From the NCBI GenBank assembly GCA_021775655.1, contig JAJFHK010000130.1:1-7253 (forward strand): a DNA stretch of 7,253 nucleotides. Reading direction: 5' to 3'. The position numbers and the translations under genes are program-made. The stretch is from Filomicrobium sp. GTDB taxonomy: Bacteria > Pseudomonadota > Alphaproteobacteria > Rhizobiales > Hyphomicrobiaceae. The notes beneath the pieces were generated by a model, which searched no databases, was not told where the DNA came from, and saw only the letters and a program-made list of their open reading frames with translations. Positions 1 to 5,746 of this stretch are shown piece by piece (the stretch's first letter is position 1; every line of letters starts with the position of its first letter).

Positions 1-1
1 T

Positions 2-1000
2 GACAGCGAGCATGATGTCCATCCGCTACTCGAGCTTCTTGGCCAACCCTGCCCTGATGGAACGGGCACGGATCTGCTGGAAAGCTTCTATGGTCATCTG
101 CTTGTCGCCGGCAACGCCTATATCGAAGCGGTTGGCCTTGAGGGACACCTGCGTGAACTCCACGTCTTGCGTCCTGACCGAATGAAGGTGATCCCCGGCG
201 AAGACGGCTGGCCGGAGGGCTACGAATACACAGTTGGCGGCAATAGCGTACGCTTCTCAGGCGAGGTCGTAGCCGGAGTGCGGCCGGTTCTCCATCTGCG
301 TCTGTTCCATCCGCTGAACGACCATTACGGCATGAGTCCGATCGAGGCGGCGGCGACCGCGATCGATATTCACAATGAAGCCGCATCATGGAACAAGGCG
401 CTGCTCGATAATGCTGCCCGCCCATCGGGCGCGCTCGTTTATGCAGCGCGTGATGCGCATCTAACAGGCGAGCAATACGACCGCCTGAAAAGCGAACTCG
501 AAGCAGGCTTTGCCGGAGCGCGAAACGCTGGCCGGCCGCTGCTTCTCGAAGGCGGACTTGACTGGAAACCTTTAAGTCTGAGCCCAAAGGACATGGATTT
601 TATTGAAGCCAAGAATGCAGCCGCGCGCGAAATTGCCTTGGCCATGGGTGTGCCACCCATGTTGCTCGGTATCCCGGGCGACAACACGTATTCTAACTAC
701 CAGGAAGCAAACCGCTCGTTGTGGCGACAAACGGTACTGCCGCTGGTTAACCGCACGGCCAAGGCGCTATCGCGCTGGCTCGCTCCGGCATTTGGCGCAC
801 GAGCTTTAGAGTTACGGCCTGACATCGATGTCATCGAAGCACTTTCGGGCGAGCGTGAAGCGCTTTGGTCGCGTCTCGAAGGTTCGAGCTTCCTTACGCG
901 CAATGAGAAACGTGTTGCGGCCGGCTACGAAGCGACGGGTAACGACGAAGCCCTAGCACCAACCGAATCTGAATCGAGTAATGGCAACGGGTCAAACTAG
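2..1000 (+). CDS. Phage/GTA portal protein (HK97-type), 5' end outside window
   Basis: This is the C-terminal 332 residues of a portal protein, the dodecameric ring at the capsid vertex through which DNA is packaged and the tail attaches. The frame is open from base 2, so the gene begins upstream of the window and any start near 167 would be artificial. Conserved portal/GTA motifs are visible by window codon: HPLLELL (7-13), YGHLLVAGNAY (30-40), LHLRLFHPLNDHYGMSP (about 97-112), and the block GVPPMLLGIPGDNTYSNYQ (216-234) followed by EANRSLW, typical of HK97-family portals. The C-terminus is a Ser/Asn/Gly-rich tail. It is the equivalent of RcGTA gene 3. The terminase would be expected just upstream. 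A 110-base gap separates it from the protease, in the place where RcGTA carries the small gene 3.5. Confidence 0.95.
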   Translation, partial: DSEHDVHPLLELLGQPCPDGTGTDLLESFYGHLLVAGNAYIEAVGLEGHLRELHVLRPDRMKVIPGEDGWPEGYEYTVGGNSVRFSGEVVAGVRPVLHLRLFHPLNDHYGMSPIEAAATAIDIHNEAASWNKALLDNAARPSGALVYAARDAHLTGEQYDRLKSELEAGFAGARNAGRPLLLEGGLDWKPLSLSPKDMDFIEAKNAAAREIALAMGVPPMLLGIPGDNTYSNYQEANRSLWRQTVLPLVNRTAKALSRWLAPAFGARALELRPDIDVIEALSGEREALWSRLEGSSFLTRNEKRVAAGYEATGNDEALAPTESESSNGNGSN

Positions 1001-1110
1001 AGCCAGCCCTTCGAAGGCATCCACGCATCACACAGATACAATGTCACCTCGTCACTTGCCTGCGGGGCGATTTTTATCGTGCCAACAGCACAAGTAAGGA
1101 GCCAGTCTGA

Positions 1111-1656
1111 ATGGTGGCAAACACGTCCTCACGCCCAGAGCTGAAATCAGTAGGGCGTGGCTGCCGTATCAGCGGTTATGCAAGCCTCTTCAGAGTGGTT
1201 GACGACAGTCGCGACATCGTCGAGCCGGGCGCGTTTGTGAAGAGCCTGACACGGCGCAGCCCTCGAGACATACGCATGCTGTTTCAGCACGACCCCGGCC
1301 AGCCAATTGGCACCTGGCACGTGGTCCGGGAAGAGCCGCGCGGACTTTACGTCGAGGGTTGGCTGGCACCGGGTTCAGAGCGGGCTGCAGAAATCGCATC
1401 CCTTCTCCGGGCAGGAGCCGTCGACGGTTTGTCGATCGGGTTTCGAGCCCTGAAAGCTAAGACCGACCGCGCCAGAAAAACCAGAAAGCTGGTCGAGATC
1501 GATTTGTGGGAGGTCTCCGTTGTGACTTTCCCCATGCAGCCAATGGCGCGCGCCCGACTCGATGATGGCACCGGCCCTGCCGGCAATCTGGCGGTGCGCA
1601 GGCAAGCCCTGACTGCGCAACGTGTACGGGAGGCCGCAAGGCAGCTCCTGAATTGA
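1111..1656 (+). CDS. HK97-family prohead maturation protease (peptidase U35)
   Basis: This 181-residue protein matches HK97-type prohead proteases, the serine proteases that are packaged in the procapsid, remove the capsid N-terminal delta (scaffold) domain and degrade themselves. Candidate catalytic residues, placed by family pattern, are His60 in MLFQHDPGQPIG, Ser108 in DGLSIGF and an acidic residue around Glu134 in DLWEVSVVTFPM. The start has a good ribosome-binding site, TAAGGAG at 1095-1101, nine bases before the ATG. The length is normal for the GTA gene 4 family. The basic C-terminal tail (about 160-181) is probably not part of the catalytic core. The gene lies directly upstream of its substrate, the capsid gene. 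Confidence 0.94.
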   Translation: MVANTSSRPELKSVGRGCRISGYASLFRVVDDSRDIVEPGAFVKSLTRRSPRDIRMLFQHDPGQPIGTWHVVREEPRGLYVEGWLAPGSERAAEIASLLRAGAVDGLSIGFRALKAKTDRARKTRKLVEIDLWEVSVVTFPMQPMARARLDDGTGPAGNLAVRRQALTAQRVREAARQLLN

Positions 1657-1690
1657 ACCCAAAACGGCGCGAGGAATTTCAATTGTTGGA

Positions 1691-1695
1691 AAGGA
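1691..1695 (+). promoter_or_regulatory. Ribosome-binding site that decides the capsid start
   Basis: AAGGA lies eight bases before ATG 1704. The alternative ATG at 1695 overlaps its last base, so this site cannot serve it. The next purine-rich site, GAGGAA at 1671-1676, is too far from 1695 to be efficient. This supports 1704 as the true capsid start. Confidence 0.6.
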
Positions 1696-1703
1696 TGCAA
1701 TCA

Positions 1704-2954
1704 ATGAGCGAACCGGCACTAGAAACGAAGGCGACTGGCAATGAAGTTGCCATGGCATTCGATGAATTCATGGCCGCTTTCGAGGCGTACAAGGTCGAGA
1801 ACGAGGCGCGGCTGCAGGAGGTAGAGAGCCGCATGTCTGTCGATGTGCTGACCTCCGATAAACTGGAGCGGATTAACCGCGCCCTCGACGCCCATAAGCA
1901 ACGCGTCGATGAACTAGCAGTGAAGGCTGCGCGACCACATATGGCCGAAGACGGCGCCGGCGGATCGATAGCCTCGACGACCCAGTTGCAGCATAAGTCC
2001 GCCTTCCACAGCTATGTGAGAAATGGCGAAGTGGGAGCCTTGCGGGATCTCGAGGGCAAAGCACTGTCGGTTGGCTCCGACCCAGATGGCGGCTATCTCG
2101 TGCCCGATGAAACGGAAGCAACCGTCAACCGCGCGTTGAAGGATATCTCTCCGATCCGCGCGATCGCAGGTATCAGGCAGGTGTCCGCTTCGGTTTACAA
2201 GCGGCCGTTCGCAATATCTGGCCCCGACACCGGGTGGGTCGGCGAGACAGTGGCCAGAACTGAGACCAATGCTCCGACACTGGCCGAACTCTCCTTTCCC
2301 ACGATGGAACTCTATTCGATGCCGGCGGCAACTGCGAGCTTGCTCGACGACTCGGCTGTCAACATTGATGAGTGGCTCGCTGAAGAAGTTCGCATCGCGT
2401 TTGCCGAGCAGGAAGGTACTGCCTTCGTAGTCGGAGACGGAGTAAATAAACCGAAGGGTTTTCTCGACTACACAACGGTCGACAACGCGGCATGGACGTG
2501 GGGCAATGTCGGCACGGTCTCGACGGGAACCGCAGGCGCATTCCCGGCAAGCGATCCCAGCGACGTATTGATCGACTTAATCTATTCCGTCCGGTCCGGT
2601 TATCGCGGCAATGCCCACTTCGTCATGAACCGATCGACGCAGGCCGAAATTCGCAAGATGAAGGATGCTGACGGTACCTACTTGTGGCAACCCGCGGCGC
2701 GGCCAGGCGAATCTTCTACGCTTATGGGATTCCCGGTCATTGAATCCGAGGACATGCCGGATATTGCCGCCGACAGCCATTCGGTTGCCTTCGGTGATTT
2801 CCGTCGTGGCTATCTCATTGTTGATCGCGTCGGCATCCGCGTCCTCCGCGATCCCTACTCGTCCAAGCCCTACGTGTTGTTCTACACGACAAAGCGTGTC
2901 GGTGGCGGCATTCAGGATTTCGAAGCGATCAAACTCCTGAAGTTCGCGGCCTAG
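1704..2954 (+). CDS. HK97-fold major capsid protein
   Basis: This is the major shell protein (416 residues from the chosen start) and the substrate of the protease just upstream. Residues 1 to about 118 form the charged, helical, coiled-coil-like delta/scaffold region. The mature HK97 fold appears to begin near LSVGSDPDGGYLVPDETE (121-138), a hallmark of Phage_capsid family proteins. By analogy with HK97 the cut may fall near Lys119/Ala120 (inference). I chose ATG 1704 because AAGGA at 1691-1695 is eight bases upstream and the family typically begins with a similar Met-x-Glu-x-Ala-Leu-Glu stretch. In-frame starts at TTG 1653 (overlapping the protease stop) and ATG 1695 are possible, but neither has a well-spaced Shine-Dalgarno. 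It corresponds to RcGTA gene 5. Confidence 0.95.
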   Translation: MSEPALETKATGNEVAMAFDEFMAAFEAYKVENEARLQEVESRMSVDVLTSDKLERINRALDAHKQRVDELAVKAARPHMAEDGAGGSIASTTQLQHKSAFHSYVRNGEVGALRDLEGKALSVGSDPDGGYLVPDETEATVNRALKDISPIRAIAGIRQVSASVYKRPFAISGPDTGWVGETVARTETNAPTLAELSFPTMELYSMPAATASLLDDSAVNIDEWLAEEVRIAFAEQEGTAFVVGDGVNKPKGFLDYTTVDNAAWTWGNVGTVSTGTAGAFPASDPSDVLIDLIYSVRSGYRGNAHFVMNRSTQAEIRKMKDADGTYLWQPAARPGESSTLMGFPVIESEDMPDIAADSHSVAFGDFRRGYLIVDRVGIRVLRDPYSSKPYVLFYTTKRVGGGIQDFEAIKLLKFAA

Positions 2955-2984
2955 ACCGAACTGTCTGACCCACGACCGATTGAA

Positions 2985-3020
2985 AGGGTGATTGGAGGCA
3001 CTCCTGGTCGCCCTCTTTTT
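2985..3020 (+). terminator. Intrinsic (Rho-independent) terminator after the capsid gene
   Basis: Bases 2985-2997 (AGGGTGATTGGAG) can pair with 3001-3014 (CTCCTGGTCGCCCT) to give a 13-bp stem with three G-U pairs, one bulged base and a GCA loop, followed by CTTTTT (3015-3020). This is the classic arrangement of an intrinsic terminator on the + strand. It begins 30 bases after the capsid stop codon. Because connector and tail genes continue in the same direction, it probably acts as a partial terminator or as an mRNA 3' end stabiliser, giving more capsid transcript than tail transcript (inference). Confidence 0.75.
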
Positions 3021-3022
3021 GC

Positions 3023-3054
3023 GAACCGCGCACGGTTCTCCTCCCACGTGCGCG
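3023..3054 (+). other. Two mutually exclusive small hairpins in the capsid-connector spacer
   Basis: Bases 3023-3028 (GAACCG) pair perfectly with 3033-3038 (CGGTTC) around a CGCA loop. Bases 3027-3034 (CGCGCACG) pair perfectly with 3047-3054 (CGTGCGCG) around a 12-base loop. The two helices share 3027-3028 and 3033-3034, so they cannot form together. They may be alternative folds of one RNA element or just GC-rich chance pairing. No known riboswitch or RNA family is recognised. Confidence 0.35.
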
Positions 3055-3059
3055 AAACT

Positions 3060-3113
3060 CTGAAACGGCGCTGCGGTCTCTCTTCAGGAGGGACGGGCGC
3101 CGTTTCAGCTTTT
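3060..3113 (+). terminator. Long stem-loop with T-run (second terminator-like element)
   Basis: CTGAAACGGCGC at 3060-3071 is exactly complementary to GCGCCGTTTCAG at 3097-3108, giving a 12-bp perfect outer stem. Inside it, GTCTCTC (3076-3082) pairs with GAGGGAC (3088-3094) with one G-U pair, forming a second helix around a five-base loop, separated from the outer stem by a small internal loop. CTTTT follows at 3109-3113. The structure resembles an intrinsic terminator, although its T-run is short. It could equally be an RNA processing or stabilising element placed 54 bases before the connector start. Confidence 0.62.
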
Positions 3114-3167
3114 CGGTTCGCTATCCCTCGGAATGCCAATCAGCAATTACGAAAACGAGGTAGCTGG

Positions 3168-3743
3168 ATGTCGCTGCAACAAGTAACCGGTCCGGCGGTT
3201 GAGCCGCTATCGGTCATCGAGGCGAAGGAGCATTTACGTGTTGACGGGACAAGCGAGGACACCCTGATCTCCAGCTTGATACTGACGTCGCGCCTGCACA
3301 TCGAAGCGGCACTCGGCCTAGCACTCATTACGCAAAGCTGGAGGCACTTCTTGGACAGGTGGCCCAAGGGCGGCGAAGTGCGTATCCCGTTGCGGCCGCT
3401 GCAGTCTGTGAGCGAGATTCGCACCTATGATGTAGGAGGCGGTTCGACTGCTGTCGCTACGGAAACCTATGTCGTCGATGCCGTGTCAAATCCAGGCCGG
3501 GTTGTGCCGGTTGGTGGAGTTTGGCCGATTCCGGGGCAGGCGGCGAACGGCATAGAAATCGAATTTGTTGCAGGCTATGGCGATAGTGCTGCCGACGTTC
3601 CTGCACCGATCCGCCAGGCGTTATTGTTGCTTGTTGCTCATTGGTACGAACACCGCGATCCGGTCGAGATCGGCAATCCAGGTGTCGCAATACCCGCTGC
3701 CGTTTCGCGGCTCTTGAAGCCCTATCGTCAGGCGAGACTATGA
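3168..3743 (+). CDS. Head-tail connector (phiE125 gp8 / HK97 gp6-like)
   Basis: This 191-residue protein resembles the head-tail connector family that stacks on the portal ring after packaging; it is the RcGTA gene 6 equivalent. The N-terminal part has the family pattern PLSVIEAKEHLRVDG (13-27) followed by a helical segment (DTLISSLILTSRLHIEAALG, 31-50). A central beta-rich region with IPLRPLQSV (73-81) follows. The conserved C-terminal block includes IEFVAGYGD (131-139), DVPAPIRQALLLLVAHWYEH (143-162) and RDPVEIG. I chose ATG 3168 because ACGAGG (3155-3160) precedes it by seven bases and the family homology begins there. The same frame stays open back to GTG 2988, but that part runs through the terminator hairpins and has no family resemblance. 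The stop overlaps the next start (ATGA, 3740-3743). Confidence 0.92.
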   Translation: MSLQQVTGPAVEPLSVIEAKEHLRVDGTSEDTLISSLILTSRLHIEAALGLALITQSWRHFLDRWPKGGEVRIPLRPLQSVSEIRTYDVGGGSTAVATETYVVDAVSNPGRVVPVGGVWPIPGQAANGIEIEFVAGYGDSAADVPAPIRQALLLLVAHWYEHRDPVEIGNPGVAIPAAVSRLLKPYRQARL

Positions 3744-4078
3744 ACGGTAACGAGGACATCAGGATCGGCGAACTGCGCCAGCGGATCGTGATCGAGCAGC
3801 CTGAGCGTATTGGCGACGGCGGCGGCGGAGCAGTCGAAAGCTGGACCGAACTTTCTGAGGTTTGGGCAAGGTTACGCCCCCTCTCGGGAGTTGAGCGCAC
3901 AGAAGCAGACGCAATTGGGGGTAGCGTCAGCCACGAGGTGGTGATGCGCTACCGCAGTGACGTCGGACCAGAATTGCGAATGCGTATTGGCAACAGGCTG
4001 TTCGATATCCGCGTGGCCTTCGATATCGATGAGCGCCATCGGTTTCTTCGCTGCCTGTTAGAGGAGCGAGATCTATGA
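3740..4078 (+). CDS. Phage head-tail adaptor / head closure protein
   Basis: This 112-residue protein fits the phage head-tail joining family (SPP1 gp16 / HK97 gp7-like; RcGTA gene 7), which forms the ring closing the head beneath the connector. Visible family features are IGELRQRIVIEQP at the N-terminus (8-20), the Trp-containing VESWTELSEVWARLRPLSG (about 31-49), HEVVMRYRSDV (65-75), and the C-terminal DERHRFLRCLLEERDL. The start ATG 3740 overlaps the connector stop by four bases, so translation is probably coupled. An in-frame extension upstream to 3641 overlaps the connector and has no homology. The stop (TGA 4076-4078) in turn overlaps the ATG of the next small frame. Confidence 0.93.
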   Translation: MNGNEDIRIGELRQRIVIEQPERIGDGGGGAVESWTELSEVWARLRPLSGVERTEADAIGGSVSHEVVMRYRSDVGPELRMRIGNRLFDIRVAFDIDERHRFLRCLLEERDL

Positions 4079-4272
4079 GGATAGCATCCCATATCAGAGG
4101 CATTACGAGTAGATTGGGCAGCGCCCGCATTGACCGGCTCAGAGAGCGCATTTTGGGAAACGGCGCCCAGCACATCCTCGCAAGAAGTCGGAGCCAACGG
4201 AACTTCGCGGACGTCACCGAGCCCGTCCGCCGCAATCACACCCGACAAAAAATTCGGCCAACAATCCAATAA
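4075..4272 (+). CDS. Unrecognised small Arg-rich protein between adaptor and tail terminator
   Basis: I do not recognise this 65-codon frame. Two contextual signs favour real translation: its ATG 4075 overlaps the adaptor stop as ATGA, and its TAA stop (4270-4272) sits in the TAAGGAG ribosome-binding site of the next gene, so it exactly fills the space between two certain genes. The product is very basic, with 14 Arg and only four acidic residues. Residues 8-40 look helical (RGITSRLGSARIDRLRERI and beyond). In other tailed-phage clusters this slot often holds an HK97 gp10-like tail completion protein of about twice this length, whose N-terminus is similarly helical. A truncated or decayed relative is a possible reading but not shown by the sequence. 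RcGTA has no gene here as far as I know. Confidence 0.5.
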   Translation: MRIASHIRGITSRLGSARIDRLRERILGNGAQHILARSRSQRNFADVTEPVRRNHTRQKIRPTIQ

Positions 4273-4284
4273 GGAGACAGCCGA

Positions 4285-4695
4285 ATGGCAAGTGCCAGTT
4301 GGGCGCTGCAAAAGGCGGTCTTTGCCGCGCTTTCCGGCGACGCATCTTTGAGCGCATTGATAGGTCCAGGACGCATTTACGACGACGTGCCTCGCGATGC
4401 AGATTTCCCCTACGTGACCTTCGGCCAGTCCCAAGTGCGCGACTGGTCAACGGGAAGCGAAGTCGGTCATGAGCATGTCTTTACGCTGCTCGTCTGGTCG
4501 CGAAAAAATGGACGCCGGGAAGTCACCGAAGCAATGGGGTTCTTGGAAACCGCGCTGCATGAAGCCGACCTGGTGTTGGAAGGTCATCGGGTGATCAACA
4601 TGCGTCACGAGTTTTCCGAAAGCCGCCGCGAGGTCGACGGCGAGACCTATCGCGGCGTCATTCGGTATCGGGCCACCACCGAACCCGAAATCTAA
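4285..4695 (+). CDS. Tail terminator / tail completion protein (DUF3168)
   Basis: This 136-residue protein matches the DUF3168 family (RcGTA gene 8; lambda gpU-like role), which caps the tail tube and joins it to the head. Characteristic features are the N-terminal helix SWALQKAVFAALSGDASL (5-22), GPGRIYDDVPRDADFPYVTF (27-46), where the Pro-Tyr-Val-x-Phe/Ile strand is typical, and HVFTLLVWSRKNGRREV (64-80). The C-terminal TYRGVIRYRATTEP (121-134) also matches the family. AAGGAG at 4271-4276 lies eight bases before the ATG. A 63-base spacer without recognisable signals other than the next gene's ribosome-binding site follows. Confidence 0.93.
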   Translation: MASASWALQKAVFAALSGDASLSALIGPGRIYDDVPRDADFPYVTFGQSQVRDWSTGSEVGHEHVFTLLVWSRKNGRREVTEAMGFLETALHEADLVLEGHRVINMRHEFSESRREVDGETYRGVIRYRATTEPEI

Positions 4696-4758
4696 TCAGG
4701 CGGCCCGGCACCAAAAAAAGCGAACTGACAATTCAACGGCTAAAGGAACCTTTGAACC

Positions 4759-5172
4759 ATGGCGGCGCAAAAAGGTAAGGATCTGCTGCTCAAAGTCGAT
4801 AGCGATGGCTTGGGCAGTTATTCTACAGTAGCAGGCTTGCGAACGCGGACATTGTCACTCAATGCGGAAACTATCGACATCACGCACCAAGAATCAGCAG
4901 GTCAGTGGCGCGAACTGTTGGACGGAGGAGGAATTCGGAGCGCCAGACTCTCTGGATCTGGAATATTCAAGGATGAGGCTTCGGACGAAACCGTCCGTGG
5001 TTATTTCTTCAACGGTTCAGTTCGCGCTTGGCAAGTCGTCATTCCCGATTTCGGCACCGCGACCGGAGGTTTCCAAGTCACATCGCTGGAATTCTCCGGG
5101 CGGCACGATGGCGAACTGACGTTCGACCTAACGCTTGAAAGCGCAGGCGAACTTGTCTTCGTCGCAGCCTAA
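4759..5172 (+). CDS. Major tail tube protein (TP901-1 family)
   Basis: This 137-residue protein is the tail tube subunit, polymerising into stacked hexameric rings; it is the RcGTA gene 9 equivalent. It begins with MAAQKGKDLLLKV, then the family signature AGLRTRTLSLNAETIDITHQ (25-44) and the glycine-rich SGSGIFKDEASDE (65-77). ATGGFQVTSLEFSGRHDGEL follows, and a final strand (FDLTLESAGEL) ends the tube domain. The ribosome-binding site AAAGGAA (4742-4748) is about ten bases from the ATG. The stop TAA (5170-5172) overlaps the AAGGA used by the next gene, so the two are tightly linked. Confidence 0.94.
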   Translation: MAAQKGKDLLLKVDSDGLGSYSTVAGLRTRTLSLNAETIDITHQESAGQWRELLDGGGIRSARLSGSGIFKDEASDETVRGYFFNGSVRAWQVVIPDFGTATGGFQVTSLEFSGRHDGELTFDLTLESAGELVFVAA

Positions 5173-5183
5173 GGATCCGCGAT

Positions 5184-5570
5184 ATGGCAAACCGGCATCG
5201 CGGTGAGATCGAAGCAATGCTTGACGGAAAGTTGTACCGCATGTGCCTGACGCTCGGTGCCTTGGCAGAACTCGAGGATGCTTTCGGCGCCGACGACATG
5301 GTCGCGTTGGCTCGCCGTTTTGAAGAGGGCCGCATGCGTTCTCGAGACGCCATGAAGATTATCGGCGCAGGTTTGCGTGGCGGCGGGTCGGAACTCGGCG
5401 ATGAAGCTGTTTCAAGCATGCAGGCGGAAGGTGGTGCTAGCGGCTACGTAGATATTGTTGCCCGCCTCCTACGGGCAACATTTTCCGCAGCTGGAGCTGT
5501 CGATGCAGACACATCAACGAACGCCGCGGAGGCAAGCGAGCATTCGGGCCCTTTCCCTGGGACGACGTGA
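5184..5570 (+). CDS. Tail assembly chaperone 1 (GTA gp10 family, DUF3356)
   Basis: This 128-residue protein matches the GTA gp10 family, found between the major tail and tape measure genes where lambda gpG lies. Such proteins coat the tape measure during tail assembly and are not usually in the finished particle (family knowledge). Visible features are NRHRGEIEAMLDGKLYRMCL (3-22), the strongly conserved LTLGALAELEDAFGADD (22-38), MKIIGAGLRGGG (57-68) and GGASGYVDIVARLLRATF (82-99), then a low-complexity Ala/Ser/Thr linker. AAGGA (5171-5175) precedes the ATG by eight bases. The end is remarkable: its last codons carry a chained slippery sequence, and the -1 frame continues into the next chaperone gene, so a 185-residue frameshift fusion is plausible. 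Confidence 0.9.
   Translation: MANRHRGEIEAMLDGKLYRMCLTLGALAELEDAFGADDMVALARRFEEGRMRSRDAMKIIGAGLRGGGSELGDEAVSSMQAEGGASGYVDIVARLLRATFSAAGAVDADTSTNAAEASEHSGPFPGTT
5546..5558 (+). promoter_or_regulatory. Candidate programmed -1 ribosomal frameshift site
   Basis: In the chaperone 1 frame the codons are GGC CCT TTC CCT, preceded by G. They make three overlapping X-XXY-YYZ heptamers: G-GGC-CCT, C-CCT-TTC and T-TTC-CCT. Slipping back one base leaves Gly-Pro-Phe-Pro unchanged and then reads Trp-Asp-Asp-Val before Met5570 of chaperone 2. The second and third heptamers let both Pro and Phe tRNAs re-pair well, since each can read both C- and T-ending codons. A 7-bp stem (5576-5582 with 5594-5600) lies 17 bases downstream and might help, although the spacing is longer than usual. 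Lambda G/GT is the known model for this position in tail operons. Confidence 0.6.
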
Positions 5571-5740
5571 TGGCAGCGGGCCTCGGGCTTCTCGGCCTGC
5601 CACCATCGACATTCTGGACAATGACACCTCGCGAATTGGCAGCCGCATTGCGCAGCCGGCTCGGTATGAACGAACCACTCTCGCCGTTTCACCGCGATGA
5701 ATTCGAGAACCTACTGCAGCGCTTCCCCGATCAGGAGTAA
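5570..5740 (+). CDS. Tail assembly chaperone 2 (rcc01693 / DUF2376 family, GTA gene 10.1)
   Basis: This 56-residue protein is recognisable by AAGLGLLGLPPSTFWTMTPR (2-21) followed by ELAAALR, the signature of the small GTA gene 10.1 family. A charged C-terminal helix (HRDEFENLLQRF, 41-52) follows. Its ATG shares one base with the chaperone 1 stop (TGATG) and has only a weak GGGA at 5559-5562 upstream, so it is translated by coupling or reached by -1 frameshifting. The residues encoded just upstream in this frame (Phe-Pro-Trp-Asp-Asp-Val) look like part of the family's conserved start, which favours synthesis as a C-terminal extension of chaperone 1, like lambda gpGT. The stop is six bases before the tape measure start, in the same frame. 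Confidence 0.87.
   Translation: MAAGLGLLGLPPSTFWTMTPRELAAALRSRLGMNEPLSPFHRDEFENLLQRFPDQE
5733..5737 (+). promoter_or_regulatory. Ribosome-binding site for the TTG-started tape measure gene
   Basis: AGGAG lies nine bases before TTG 5747, within the last codons of chaperone 2. No in-frame ATG lies nearby, and the family-like N-terminus begins right after this TTG, so the strong site decides the non-ATG start. Confidence 0.65.
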
Positions 5741-5746
5741 CGAGTT

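Noticed and set aside
1041..1097. 18-codon ORF before the protease gene as a leader peptide
   Set aside because: No ribosome-binding site is visible before its ATG and its length is easily reached by chance. It is kept only as a note in the spacer finding.
1653..1703. In-frame extension of the capsid gene to TTG 1653 (or ATG 1695)
   Set aside because: Neither start has a well-spaced Shine-Dalgarno and the family N-terminus aligns with Met at 1704. ATG 1695 cannot be excluded completely.
2577..3047. 156-codon minus-strand open frame over the end of the capsid gene
   Set aside because: It is antisense to the conserved capsid C-terminus and the terminator, and its composition is that of a shadow frame.
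2988..3167. In-frame N-terminal extension of the head-tail connector by 60 codons from GTG 2988
   Set aside because: It reads through the terminator hairpins, has no family resemblance, and ATG 3168 has a proper ribosome-binding site and matches the family N-terminus.
3641..3739. Upstream in-frame extension of the head-tail adaptor
   Set aside because: It overlaps the conserved end of the connector gene in another frame. The ATGA junction at 3740 and the homology start support the shorter form.
3949..4434. 161-codon open frame on the minus strand, partly protein-like in composition across 4080-4270
   Set aside because: It lies antisense to the certain adaptor and DUF3168 genes, has no recognised motif, and is typical of shadow frames in GC-rich coding DNA.
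5455..5700. 81-codon + strand frame overlapping both chaperone genes
   Set aside because: It competes with two recognised families in the other two frames and shows no motif of its own.
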